Below are positions 8,665 to 17,020 of a stretch of 39,271 nt of DNA, piece by piece. Position 1 is the first letter of the stretch. Each line of letters opens with the position of its first letter. The stretch is from Methylomonas koyamae (GTDB taxonomy: Bacteria; Pseudomonadota; Gammaproteobacteria; Methylococcales; Methylomonadaceae). Position numbers and translations under genes: made by a program. Location of the stretch: assembly GCF_001644025.1 (NCBI RefSeq), contig NZ_LUUK01000083.1:1-39271 (forward strand), in the 5' to 3' direction. Below the pieces are notes generated by a model. It saw nothing but the letters and a program-made list of their open reading frames with translations. It searched no databases and was not told where the DNA came from.

Positions 8665-9198
8665 TCAGCGGGCGCGCTTGTCGCGCTCGGCTTCCAGAGC
8701 TTTATGGCGCACATCGACATAATTGCTGCCGACTTGTTGCCAGAAGGTCGCGGCCGCCTCGGGGTCCTGACTGAGCAATTTGACGGCAATGGCGCCGTTG
8801 GCGCTGATGTCGGTGATCTGGGCGTCGATATCGACGACGGCCCGACTCTTGACGATACGCTTATCGGCTTCGAAGCGTAGCGTCACCGCTTCGCCGGTCC
8901 GAAACACGATGTCTTTTTTGAAGCCGCCCAAAAACTTCAGCCGATATTCCGGCACCGATTGGAAAGGCAATACGAATTCGGCGTGCCACCGAAACGGCGG
9001 GCATTGGATAGGGCCGGCGTTCTTTGGAAAATGCACCGTGTAGCCGTCATCGACCTTGGCCTTGATAACGCCCTTGGTGTAGATGTCGCGGCAGTTGGTC
9101 AGGACGGTGTCGCCCGGCGCCAGTTCGTATTTGGCCCAGGCCGGGTTTGCGGCGGTCAACGCGGCTATGAATAGCCAAGCGGCTGTTAGTACCTTCAT
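8665..9198 (-). CDS. Exported protein of unknown function
   Basis: This 177-residue protein has a clear Sec signal peptide (hydrophobic core AAWLFIAALTAA, cleavage after PAWA, about residue 22). The mature part is mostly beta-rich, with two cysteines (NCRD, IQCPPF) that could form a disulfide. The C-terminus is a charged helix. The family is not recognised. A strong ribosome site (GGGAG six bases before the ATG) confirms the start. It lies 117 bases downstream of the DUF4136 lipoprotein gene on the same strand and could be the last gene of the sigma-E run. The segment KVDDGYTVHFPKNAG suggests a small SH3-like or Tudor-like barrel, but this is a weak impression. Confidence 0.75.
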   Translation of the reverse strand: MKVLTAAWLFIAALTAANPAWAKYELAPGDTVLTNCRDIYTKGVIKAKVDDGYTVHFPKNAGPIQCPPFRWHAEFVLPFQSVPEYRLKFLGGFKKDIVFRTGEAVTLRFEADKRIVKSRAVVDIDAQITDISANGAIAVKLLSQDPEAAATFWQQVGSNYVDVRHKALEAERDKRAR

Positions 9199-9315
9199 CG
9201 TAGGCTCCCGATTGTCGTTTTTGATAGTCCCTGAATTACCCCGATGTTACCTACACCGGGGTTGACAAGTCTGGCGCTAGCCTATCGGGAAGTCAAGCCG
9301 GAGCCGGTCGAAGAG

Positions 9316-10071
9316 CTAACGACCGACGCTGTTGGGTTGCGGTGTAATCCCGGTGCCGCGAAACGGCCCCAATAAACTGCCGACTAAGGGATCGGATTCG
9401 TCGATGTCGACCGTGACCATATGGCCGGTGTTGGTGCCGAGATAAGGTTGCATTGCCGCCGCCAAATAAGGGAAAACCAACCGCAAGTCGTTGCTGAGAC
9501 CGCTACTTTGCACATTGGCGCGCCAGATTTGTTTGCGTTGCCCGCTTTGCAGATACGTGGCGGTCTCGCAAGCTTCCAACAACAAATAGCGCCGGAAGGT
9601 GGTATAGGATTCCACGCGCTGACTATAACCGCCGACGCCCCAACCGGGATAATAACCCCGGTAATAACGGTACATGCCCATGCCGTAGGGACCGTAAGGA
9701 TAGAAGTCGTTCCACATCGGCACGTCATATGCCAATTGCCGCGACTCCGGCGATCCGACGCCGTAGCTTAAAAACATCACCAAATCGCTGTTTTGCGGCT
9801 TATCGGCCTTGAGGTAACCGCGATTGTTCAAGATTTTTTCTATATACCCGGCGAACTCGATGAATTGTAAGTCTTGCGGATTGCCGTCGGTATTGCCGGG
9901 CAGGATGACGTAACGCTTGCCGGCGACGGACTGTACGTCGGCGGCGGTCAAGGCATCGATCTCGGTACGAAACCGCAACGGCTGCGGGGTCGTCGCACAG
10001 GCGCCGGTCAGAGCCAACAATATCAGGGCTAGAAAGCGGGTAAAAATGAGCTTATTCGGTCTGGTTGTCAT
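9316..10071 (-). CDS. DUF4136-type lipoprotein
   Basis: This 251-residue lipoprotein has a type II signal peptide with lipobox LTGAC (Cys at about 25). The fold is DUF4136-like: it contains RYVILPGN, then FAGYIEKILNNRGYLKA, then a strand with SDLVMFLSYGVG. A Tyr/Gly-rich loop (YPYGPYGMGMYRYYRGYYPG) lies in the middle. Members are envelope lipoproteins of unknown function. The ATG overlaps the end of the upstream coiled-coil gene by 20 bases, with GAGG nine bases before it, so translation is probably coupled. It belongs to a three-gene module behind cysK in the sigma-E operon, consistent with an envelope role. Confidence 0.82.
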   Translation of the reverse strand: MTTRPNKLIFTRFLALILLALTGACATTPQPLRFRTEIDALTAADVQSVAGKRYVILPGNTDGNPQDLQFIEFAGYIEKILNNRGYLKADKPQNSDLVMFLSYGVGSPESRQLAYDVPMWNDFYPYGPYGMGMYRYYRGYYPGWGVGGYSQRVESYTTFRRYLLLEACETATYLQSGQRKQIWRANVQSSGLSNDLRLVFPYLAAAMQPYLGTNTGHMVTVDIDESDPLVGSLLGPFRGTGITPQPNSVGR

Positions 10072-11116
10072 GATTCAGTCCCTCGTCGTTAAGTAGGCTG
10101 GTTTGCCGTAAATGTTGCTCCCTCAGCCGCCGCTGAATGTCGGCGGCGACCTGTTTTTCGTGCTGCGCGGCCTGATGCGCCAATTGGTCGGCCAGATGTA
10201 GGCTTTCGGCCAATCGCCGGCGCGCCGCTTGTTTTTCCTGGCTGCGCAATTCGGCTTCCTGCCGCATTTCCTGCAATTCCATTTCGTGGCGCAGGCGTTC
10301 GGCTTGCAAGCGTTTTTCCAGCGCCAGTTGTTCCGCCAATTGATCTTGTTGAGCCGCCAGCAAGCGGCATTGTTTGTCGGCTTCGATGGCCTGGGCTTGC
10401 AAGTCCAATTCGGCCGTTTGCGCCAGATGCTCCAACTGGCGGCGGCGTTCGGCGATTTCCTCTTGCTCCAGCGAGCGTTGCTGACGGGCCAGTTCCAAGG
10501 TTCGGTCGCGGTTGAACTCGTAGGTCTTGCGCAGCACGTTCAGATAGACGCTGTCCCGACCCAATTTCACCGATTCGAATTCGCTAAACTCGACGTCGAT
10601 TCGGCACATCGCCTGCGCTTGTAGGCTTTGTTGCACGAAAGTCTCGGCTAAGGCCAACGCCATCCGCGCTTCGACAGCGTTCAGGCCGTTTTGTATCCAG
10701 GCGCCGTCGGCCAGATTGGTTAGTTCACGTTGTACGACGTCTTCGACGATGTCGGCATAACGTTGTTTGATATGCTCGTTCAGATGCTCCAAACGGTCCA
10801 GATTCTTCATCGCGTAGTCGAAAGTCGCCTGAAAGCGCAACTCCAAACGTAAATCCAGCGTGCAAAATTCGTCGAACAGTTTGATCTGTTTGCGCTGCGG
10901 CCAGTAGGCAATCGCTAACGGGTACAAACGGTGATAAAAACGTTTGATGAAGCGCTTGGGGCGTGGGTAATATTTTTGGTAAGGCCCCAAGCGACGCAAC
11001 ACCATTTGCCGATCGGGATCGAAATCGGCCACCCAGGGCATCTCATCGGCGGGATCGCCGTCGGCCAAATCGGCGCCGGTCAACCATGCGTCGAGTTCGG
11101 ACTGCTCGTTAGGCAT
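10052..11116 (-). CDS. Coiled-coil protein with SPFH/band-7-like region
   Basis: This is a 354-residue soluble protein. Residues about 80-180 (for example LDLRLELRFQATFDYAM ... IKQRYADIVEDVVQREL ... AQAMCRIDVEFSEFE) follow the strand-helix-strand pattern of SPFH/prohibitin domains; this is a remote likeness, not a secure assignment. Residues about 195-345 form a long Gln/Glu/Arg/Leu-rich coiled coil. No signal peptide or membrane helix is seen. The ATG at 11116 is preferred because GGAG lies six bases upstream; the frame also allows a GTG at 11128. With this start it overlaps the membrane-protein gene upstream by 8 bases, and its end overlaps the lipoprotein gene by 20. The tight overlaps imply a three-protein envelope complex. 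Confidence 0.75.
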   Translation of the reverse strand: MPNEQSELDAWLTGADLADGDPADEMPWVADFDPDRQMVLRRLGPYQKYYPRPKRFIKRFYHRLYPLAIAYWPQRKQIKLFDEFCTLDLRLELRFQATFDYAMKNLDRLEHLNEHIKQRYADIVEDVVQRELTNLADGAWIQNGLNAVEARMALALAETFVQQSLQAQAMCRIDVEFSEFESVKLGRDSVYLNVLRKTYEFNRDRTLELARQQRSLEQEEIAERRRQLEHLAQTAELDLQAQAIEADKQCRLLAAQQDQLAEQLALEKRLQAERLRHEMELQEMRQEAELRSQEKQAARRRLAESLHLADQLAHQAAQHEKQVAADIQRRLREQHLRQTSLLNDEGLNHDNQTE

Positions 11117-12365
11117 CGCCGGCTCCACGACTGGTGTCCGCGGCTTTTTGCTTGATCGCGGCGATTTTATCGGACATTTTCTCGGCGATCAGCGGATAGA
11201 GGTTGGGAGCAAACTCCACGGTACGCTCGTCGACCTTACGCAGAAATCCCCGGCTGAGCAGCAAGCCGACGACGAACATCCGCGACCAATCCGAATAGCG
11301 CCGAGCCTTTTCCAGGTCGGTTCTTTCGATGATCATTTCCAGTTCGTCGTTTTCGTTGATCCGAAATTCGCTGAACTGGCGCAGGCATTCGAACACCAAT
11401 TCTTCTTCCTGTTCGGTCAATGGACCGGGCGCGGTAAATTCCAGGCGATAGGACAACAACACCGTGAAGAAATCCACCATCGCCGCGCAAGCGAAGGCAA
11501 ACCACGAGAAACCGCGCCACATCGCGAACGACGGTTTGACTTCCTCGGTGAACTGCTTGTAAGTCATCACCAGCGGCGCATCCGGCAAGGCTTCGCCGCT
11601 ACCGCCAACAATCTGGTTGATTCCAGCTTGCAGGTCCTGATAGCTTTTCAGGAACAATCCGTAGGTAGTTTCGACGTCGCGTGTCACGTCCAATTCGTTC
11701 AAATGGACTTGCAATTCTCGCAGAGGTGCGTCCAGCGCCGCAAATGCTTGTTCCTGTTGCTGGAAGCGCTGTTTCTTCTCCTGGTAGAGCTGGTTGTAAT
11801 GCCGCCAAAACGGACCTTCACCCACTTGGTTTTTATAGCCGGGGGCAATTTGATTGTGCGTGCCGAAATAAGCTTGCGACACGTCCAGCGACGCTTGGTC
11901 CAGCGCCTGTTTTTGCTGTTGTAGTACGCGGGCCTTGAGCTGCAATACCGCATCCAGGTATGTTTTGGTTTGCTCGCGCAACTGATGCAAACGATTGATG
12001 TGCAGGGTTTCTGCTTCGGAAATCTCGTAAAACTTGAAATAAGAGAACGTCACCGACGCCGCCAAGGCTATCGTCAACGACGCGACGACGCTGAAAAATC
12101 GCATCCGGTTGGCTTTCCAATGGATACCGGCGATTTCCAACGAGCAGATGACGATGATGGATTGAATCGCGATGGTAATAACCAACGCGATCCACGGCGT
12201 AATAAAATGGGACAGGCCGTAGTAAGTGGTGAATCCGGACGAAAGGCTCAACATCAACACGATGGGTATCGTCCAGATCCGCAACATGCTGACGAACAGC
12301 GTCTGGATGCGGTTGATCAGATAGCCCAGACCGCCGGAGCGCGATTTAAGTTTGATGTCCGCCAT
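11109..12365 (-). CDS. Four-helix inner-membrane protein with coiled-coil loop, unknown function
   Basis: This 418-residue protein has three hydrophobic segments near the N-terminus (about 33-54, 55-80, 90-111), a charged helical or coiled-coil loop (about 115-250), a fourth membrane segment (about 284-305) and a soluble C-terminal domain (about 315-418). That domain resembles a small helical or winged-helix module (for example MFVVGLLLSRGFLRKVDERTVEF). No known family is recognised. The topology is reminiscent of membrane scaffold proteins that work with SPFH-type partners, and the next gene encodes a coiled-coil SPFH-like protein with an 8-base overlap. It starts 40 bases after cysK on the same strand and is probably co-transcribed with it. 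Confidence 0.78.
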   Translation of the reverse strand: MADIKLKSRSGGLGYLINRIQTLFVSMLRIWTIPIVLMLSLSSGFTTYYGLSHFITPWIALVITIAIQSIIVICSLEIAGIHWKANRMRFFSVVASLTIALAASVTFSYFKFYEISEAETLHINRLHQLREQTKTYLDAVLQLKARVLQQQKQALDQASLDVSQAYFGTHNQIAPGYKNQVGEGPFWRHYNQLYQEKKQRFQQQEQAFAALDAPLRELQVHLNELDVTRDVETTYGLFLKSYQDLQAGINQIVGGSGEALPDAPLVMTYKQFTEEVKPSFAMWRGFSWFAFACAAMVDFFTVLLSYRLEFTAPGPLTEQEEELVFECLRQFSEFRINENDELEMIIERTDLEKARRYSDWSRMFVVGLLLSRGFLRKVDERTVEFAPNLYPLIAEKMSDKIAAIKQKAADTSRGAGDA

Positions 12366-12405
12366 AGGTCTCGGGAAACGGATTAACGGCGGCCGGTGAA
12401 CCGGT

Positions 12406-13314
12406 TCAGCCCATACTCAGATAGCGTTCGCCGGTATCGTGGGCGATAGTGACGACGGATTTGTTCGGCCCCAAGCGCTCGGCCACCCGCAGTGCCGCGC
12501 AAATACTGGCACCGGAGGAGATGCCGACCATGATGCCCTCTTCGCCGATTAGACGTTTACGCATGGCCATCGCCTGTTCGGTGCCAACCAGCTCAATGCC
12601 GTCCAGCAAATCGACATCCAAGTTCTTGGGCACAAAACCGGCGCCAATGCCTTGAATTCTATGCGGACTATGACTGCCGCCGGAAATGACCGGCGATTCG
12701 GCCGGCTCGACCGCAATCGCCAAAAACCTTGGATTCCGGTTCTTGATGACGTCGGCAACGCCGGAGATGGTACCGCCGGTACCGACACCACAGACGAACG
12801 CATCAACCAATCCGTCGGTCGCCGACCAGATTTCCTGAGCGGTGGTTTGTCGATGCACTTCCGGGTTGGCGGGATTTTCGAATTGCTGCGGCATAAACGC
12901 GCCAGGCGTTTGTTCAACGATTTCCCAGGCTTTAGCGATTGCGCCCTTCATGCCTTCACTGCCGGGCGTCAGGACAATCTCGGCGCCGTACAAGGCCAGC
13001 AACTGCCGACGTTCGACCGACATGGTCTCCGGCATCGTCAAAATGCAGCGATAGCCGCGCGCCGCGCCGACCATGGCCAGCGCGATACCGGTATTACCCG
13101 AGGTGGGCTCGACAATCGTGCCGCCGGTCTTCAAGTGCCCCGATCGCTCGGCCGCCTGGATCATCGCCATGCCGATCCGGTCCTTAACCGAGCCGCCGGG
13201 GTTACGAGACTCCAGCTTTACGTAAACCGTCGCGGAGTGCTCGGCAACGACTTTTTGCAGCTTCAACAGCGGCGTGTTGCCAATCAATTGCGTCACATTG
13301 CTTGCCGTAGCCAT
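12406..13314 (-). CDS. cysK: Cysteine synthase A (O-acetylserine sulfhydrylase)
   Basis: This 302-residue PLP enzyme makes cysteine from O-acetylserine and sulfide in the cytoplasm. The PLP lysine is K44 in NPGGSVKDR. The substrate loop is PTSGNTG (70-76), the phosphate-binding loop [10 protein letters not shown] (176-185), and the pyridine-nitrogen serine lies in GISSGAS (264-270). The segment [12 protein letters not shown] is typical of CysK rather than CysM. GAGG lies seven bases before the ATG. It sits 18 bases after mucD and 40 before the membrane-protein gene on the same strand, so it appears embedded in the sigma-E operon. That may link cysteine supply to envelope stress. Confidence 0.95.
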   Translation of the reverse strand: MATASNVTQLIGNTPLLKLQKVVAEHSATVYVKLESRNPGGSVKDRIGMAMIQAAERSGHLKTGGTIVEPTSGNTGIALAMVGAARGYRCILTMPETMSVERRQLLALYGAEIVLTPGSEGMKGAIAKAWEIVEQTPGAFMPQQFENPANPEVHRQTTAQEIWSATDGLVDAFVCGVGTGGTISGVADVIKNRNPRFLAIAVEPAESPVISGGSHSPHRIQGIGAGFVPKNLDVDLLDGIELVGTEQAMAMRKRLIGEEGIMVGISSGASICAALRVAERLGPNKSVVTIAHDTGERYLSMG

Positions 13315-13332
13315 TGAGTCACCTCAATCAGA

Positions 13333-14739
13333 TCACTTGTCTATCTTAAACGCTAAGAATACCGGGTTACCGTTACGTTGGACAAGGACCGCGATCGATT
13401 TCTCGGCCGGCAGTTTGGTGATCACGCTGTTGAAATCCGCCGAATCGCGGATGACGGTGTTTTGGATTCGCAGAATAATGTCGCCCGGCTGGATACCGGC
13501 ATCCAACGCGATACCTTTATTGACCTTTTGTACCAACACACCGTTTTTTTCGACCTGAGCTTGCTGACGCTGTTCGCTGGTCAAGTCGGCCACCACAATG
13601 CCCAAGCGGTTGATCTGCGTTTCGGCGGCTGTCGGCGCGTTCGATAACGCAGCGGTGTTTTGCGCCGGCAATAAACCGATTTTGACGCTGATATCCTGTT
13701 GTTCGCCGTGACGAATGATCTTGACCTTGGCCTTTTCGTCAATAGGGGTCACGCCGACGCGGGGCGGCAATTCGCCGGAGGTTTCGATGACGTGGCCGTT
13801 GAATTCGACGATGATGTCGCCGATTTGCAGGCCGGCTTTTTCCGCCGGTCCGCCCGGCACGACCTTGGCGACCAACGCGCCGTGCGGTCTATCCATGCCG
13901 AAGGATTCGGCCAACTGGCGGTTGACGTCTTGAATCTGGACGCCCAACCAGCCGCGCGAGACTTTACCCTTGCTTTTGATTTGCTCGACCACGTTCATCG
14001 CGACATCGATCGGAATCGCGAACGACAATCCCATGTAGCCGCCGGATCGGCTATAAATCTGCGAATTGATGCCGACCACCTTACCCTGCATATTAAACAA
14101 CGGTCCACCGGAGTTGCCCGGGTTGATTGCCACGTCGGTTTGAATGAACGGCACATAGTTGCCGTCTGGCAGGCTACGCCCTTTGGCGCTGACAATACCA
14201 GCGGTAACCGATTGATCGAAGCCGAACGGCGTACCGATCGCCAAGACCCATTCGCCAACCTGTAGTTGCTCCGGAGCACCGATTTCGACGACAGGCAAAT
14301 CCTTGGCATCGACTTTCAGCAATGCGACGTCCGTGCTTTCGTCGGAGCCAATCAATTTGGCGATCAATTCGCGGCGATCCTTGAGCTTAACGACGATTTC
14401 CGACGCGTTATTAACCACATGGTGATTCGTCAGCAAATAACCGTCGCGGGATATGATGAAGCCGGAACCCAGCGAATTGGTTTCGCGGGGGGTGTAACCG
14501 CGTCCCGGTCCCTGAAAGAAGCGCCGGAATAATTCTTCCATTTCAGGCGGCACATCCTGCGGAATTGGCTGTTGGTCGCCGTCGGCTTGCGGGTCGGTGG
14601 ATTTTTGCGTGGTGCTGATGTTGACGACAGCGTCGCCGTTGGTTTTTACCATCTCGGTAAAGTCCGGCAATTGCGCATGGGCGGCGGCAAAGGCCGACGC
14701 ATAGTAGATCAAGACTCCGAAAAACAGCCTATTCAGCAT
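13333..14739 (-). CDS. mucD: Periplasmic serine protease MucD/DegQ-like (HtrA family)
   Basis: This 468-residue HtrA protease degrades misfolded periplasmic proteins and restrains sigma-E signalling in Pseudomonas. A signal peptide (about 1-22, ending AHA) is followed by the trypsin-like domain with the triad intact: H107 in LTNHHVV, D137 in ESTDVAL and S210 in NPGNSGGP. Two PDZ domains follow (first beginning near SRGWLGVQIQDV, second near VLVQKVNKGIALDAGIQPGD). The length fits MucD/DegQ (450-475 residues). GGAG lies five bases before the ATG. It is 39 bases downstream of rseB in the classic algU-mucA-mucB-mucD order. Confidence 0.95.
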   Translation of the reverse strand: MLNRLFFGVLIYYASAFAAAHAQLPDFTEMVKTNGDAVVNISTTQKSTDPQADGDQQPIPQDVPPEMEELFRRFFQGPGRGYTPRETNSLGSGFIISRDGYLLTNHHVVNNASEIVVKLKDRRELIAKLIGSDESTDVALLKVDAKDLPVVEIGAPEQLQVGEWVLAIGTPFGFDQSVTAGIVSAKGRSLPDGNYVPFIQTDVAINPGNSGGPLFNMQGKVVGINSQIYSRSGGYMGLSFAIPIDVAMNVVEQIKSKGKVSRGWLGVQIQDVNRQLAESFGMDRPHGALVAKVVPGGPAEKAGLQIGDIIVEFNGHVIETSGELPPRVGVTPIDEKAKVKIIRHGEQQDISVKIGLLPAQNTAALSNAPTAAETQINRLGIVVADLTSEQRQQAQVEKNGVLVQKVNKGIALDAGIQPGDIILRIQNTVIRDSADFNSVITKLPAEKSIAVLVQRNGNPVFLAFKIDK

Positions 14740-14778
14740 GTAAGCTCCAAATTTACAAAGAAAAACGAATTCGCGCGT

Positions 14779-15729
14779 TTACCGCAACACAATACCGGCG
14801 GCGATCATTTCGACGGTTTTGGCGGGCACTTCGCCGAGCACGGTGATTTGTTGTTCTCCAAGGATTCGACTGACCGAATTCACGGAACCGAGCGTATGCA
14901 AACCTTCGATGCCTTGCGCTTCCTTAGCTTCTCGATAAACCGAAACCGTTGCGAAACCGTCGCTAATCAACAAATGATCCACCGCTTTGCCGGACTTTTC
15001 GATTGAATTGCGGATGAAAAACACCGGTTCGAAGCCGGGTGGCCATTGTTTGAGTTCGAAAGGCGCTTGCTCCAGCGGCTCGGCCTGACTGGTATGGATA
15101 TGTTTGGTGTGGAACCGACTGTCGTCGCCGGTGACCGCAGCGGGGGTCGCCGTGCCGACACCGTCCCTGCTGAGATCGGTAAACACCACTTGTTCCAGCG
15201 TGGTGCCGTCCAGGTTGTACACTTCCACTTTTAACGGCAGGTAGAACTGGGTGTCGATCCAGATCTTACGGATGTAGCGCAGATCGTCCTTGGGTTGAAT
15301 CGTGACGATTTGGGTTGGGAGCATGGCAACCGCTTCCTGCCCCTCCAAACCTAGTTGATAATTTTTTTCCAGGCCCGCGGTATTCCGCGGCATGTTGATA
15401 ATAAAGGAACTATCCAACGGGTGATGATTGACGATTTTTTGTTGGGTTTCCTTAAAAATGCAGGTCACTTCGTTGGACTTTCGGACGACTTCCCGCATCG
15501 GCGAATTCAGGGAAGTCAAACGTTCTTGCTCGACCCCGTTCTCAACCAGATGATGGTACTTCATCGTGTCGAGTTGGCCGTTCTTCATGAAGATGATCGT
15601 ACCTTGAAAACTGAGGGTCTTCATCGCGAGACTCATATTTTCCAGCCATTTCAGGGCACCGCCGGCCGCATCGTCGGCTCGGACGGTTTGGCAAACCACC
15701 CAAAACAGAAACACCGCTATTACTTTCAC
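14779..15729 (-). CDS. rseB: Sigma-E factor regulatory protein RseB/MucB
   Basis: This 316-residue periplasmic protein protects the anti-sigma factor RseA from proteolysis and is thought to sense lipids or LPS intermediates. It has a short signal peptide (about 1-18, ending VRA). A large N-terminal LolA-like domain contains SFQGTIIFMKNGQLDTMKYH, and the smaller C-terminal domain contains QWPPGFEPVF and ISDGFATVSVYRE, all family features. The start codon is GTG with AGGA eight bases upstream. The gene follows rseA after four bases. Confidence 0.93.
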   Translation of the reverse strand: MKVIAVFLFWVVCQTVRADDAAGGALKWLENMSLAMKTLSFQGTIIFMKNGQLDTMKYHHLVENGVEQERLTSLNSPMREVVRKSNEVTCIFKETQQKIVNHHPLDSSFIINMPRNTAGLEKNYQLGLEGQEAVAMLPTQIVTIQPKDDLRYIRKIWIDTQFYLPLKVEVYNLDGTTLEQVVFTDLSRDGVGTATPAAVTGDDSRFHTKHIHTSQAEPLEQAPFELKQWPPGFEPVFFIRNSIEKSGKAVDHLLISDGFATVSVYREAKEAQGIEGLHTLGSVNSVSRILGEQQITVLGEVPAKTVEMIAAGIVLR

Positions 15730-15733
15730 GCCA

Positions 15734-16237
15734 TCATTCCTGTTGGTAGCCTACAACGCGGGTATAGGGCTGCTGACGCGGCTCGCTGTTCACATACAAA
15801 GAGTTATCGTGGGCTTGCAGATATTCCTTGAAGCGGGCGTGCATCTCGCCGGCGGGGATTTGGCGTTGCGCGATCGTTTCTACGCCGCCAAATTTGGCAG
15901 GCTGGTTTGAGTTCATGTAACTGGCCATCCAAACAACCGCCAATACGACCGAAGCCGCTATCGCCAGCGAGGCTTTCCGCCAATTTAGGACCGGTTTTTT
16001 GCGAGGTAAGAGATAAATGGGCTCGGCTCGAATTTCGCTGTGTATGCGGTCGGCGAAATCTTTACGCAGCACGATACATTCGTCGCTACGAAATGCCTCT
16101 CCGATGATCTGGTAATGTCGCAATTTCGCGCCGAGTTCGTCGTCGTGGCGTAGGCGCTGCAAGAGTCGCAACGCTTCGCCGTTGGCCAGATCGTCGTCCA
16201 CCAGTTGAGAAATTTTTTCGTTAAGTTGGTCTTGCAT
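15734..16237 (-). CDS. rseA: Anti-sigma-E factor RseA/MucA
   Basis: This 167-residue single-pass membrane protein binds sigma-E with its N-terminal cytoplasmic domain (SQLVDDDLANGEALRLLQRL, residues about 10-29) and is degraded in stages on envelope stress. The membrane helix is at about 90-107 (SLAIAASVVLAVVWMASY). A short periplasmic tail of about 60 residues would bind RseB. The gene lies 10 bases after rpoE and 4 bases before rseB. It is shorter than E. coli RseA (216 residues) and nearer in size to MucA. Confidence 0.93.
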   Translation of the reverse strand: MQDQLNEKISQLVDDDLANGEALRLLQRLRHDDELGAKLRHYQIIGEAFRSDECIVLRKDFADRIHSEIRAEPIYLLPRKKPVLNWRKASLAIAASVVLAVVWMASYMNSNQPAKFGGVETIAQRQIPAGEMHARFKEYLQAHDNSLYVNSEPRQQPYTRVVGYQQE

Positions 16238-16247
16238 CGAAATACCT

Positions 16248-16838
16248 TTAGTCGAGCAATGGGTTAAGTTTTTGTTCTATCGCTTCCCGCGCCCGGAAAA
16301 TCCTGGATCGCACCGTACCGATCGGACAATCCATCGCGATGGCGATTTCCTCGTAGCTCATGCCTTCGAACTCGCGTAGCGTGATCGCGATCCGCATTTC
16401 CTCGGGCAAATTTTCGATCGCCGAGCGTATTACTCGAACAATTTGTTCGTTGGCTAAGACGCTTTCCGGCGTTTCGATATCCTTCAATTGCGGAGCATTT
16501 TCAACCTGCTCGGCATCTTGAACATCGACTTCATAGTCAAAATGGCGTCTGGAACGGGACAGCAGGTAGTTTTTCGCGGTATTGATGGCGATCCGGTACA
16601 GCCAAGTGTAAAAAGCGCTTTCGCCGCGAAAATCGCCCAACGCCCGATATGCCTTAATGAAGGTATCCTGAGCTACGTCCTGCGCCTCGCTGGGATCTTT
16701 GACGTAACGGTTCACCAGATGGACGATTTTATGTTGGTATTTGATCACCAAGAGATCGAAGGCGGATTTATCGCCTTGCTGCACGCGTTGCACTAGATCT
16801 TGGTCCAAATCCTCGGTCTGCCTTACTTGCTCGTTCAC
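16248..16838 (-). CDS. rpoE: RNA polymerase sigma-E factor (RpoE/AlgU)
   Basis: This 196-residue ECF sigma factor has region 2 at about 22-100, with the core-binding and -10 recognition segment SAFYTWLYRIAINTAKNYL. Region 4 lies at about 135-190, with EEIAIAMDCPIGTVRSRIFRAREAI as the -35 recognition helix-turn-helix. It is very close to E. coli RpoE across the whole length. The start codon is GTG, which matches the family N-terminus (MNEQ). No clear ribosome site is seen. It heads the minus-strand run rpoE-rseA-rseB-mucD-cysK and is divergent from nadB, the same neighbour as in E. coli. Confidence 0.96.
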   Translation of the reverse strand: MNEQVRQTEDLDQDLVQRVQQGDKSAFDLLVIKYQHKIVHLVNRYVKDPSEAQDVAQDTFIKAYRALGDFRGESAFYTWLYRIAINTAKNYLLSRSRRHFDYEVDVQDAEQVENAPQLKDIETPESVLANEQIVRVIRSAIENLPEEMRIAITLREFEGMSYEEIAIAMDCPIGTVRSRIFRAREAIEQKLNPLLD

Positions 16839-17020
16839 TGCTCTGTTTTGATATAAAAGTGGACAGAATTAAACATCATTAGTTCTGGCAATACAAAAAA
16901 AATTACCGCACCCTTAAAACAAGATATGATTTTCCGGCTCATGCGCAGCCTCGCCGGAATGCCCGGATTTTCACCGATTCCGCCGCCGCGCTCTCGTCAT
17001 TTTTGCTTACATAGACCGCC

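Noticed and set aside
16839..16900. Possible sigma-E autoregulatory promoter before rpoE (GAACTA followed by TCTGTC)
   Set aside because: The spacing between the two elements is about 12 bases, too short for the 16-17 of AlgU/RpoE promoters, so no promoter is annotated.
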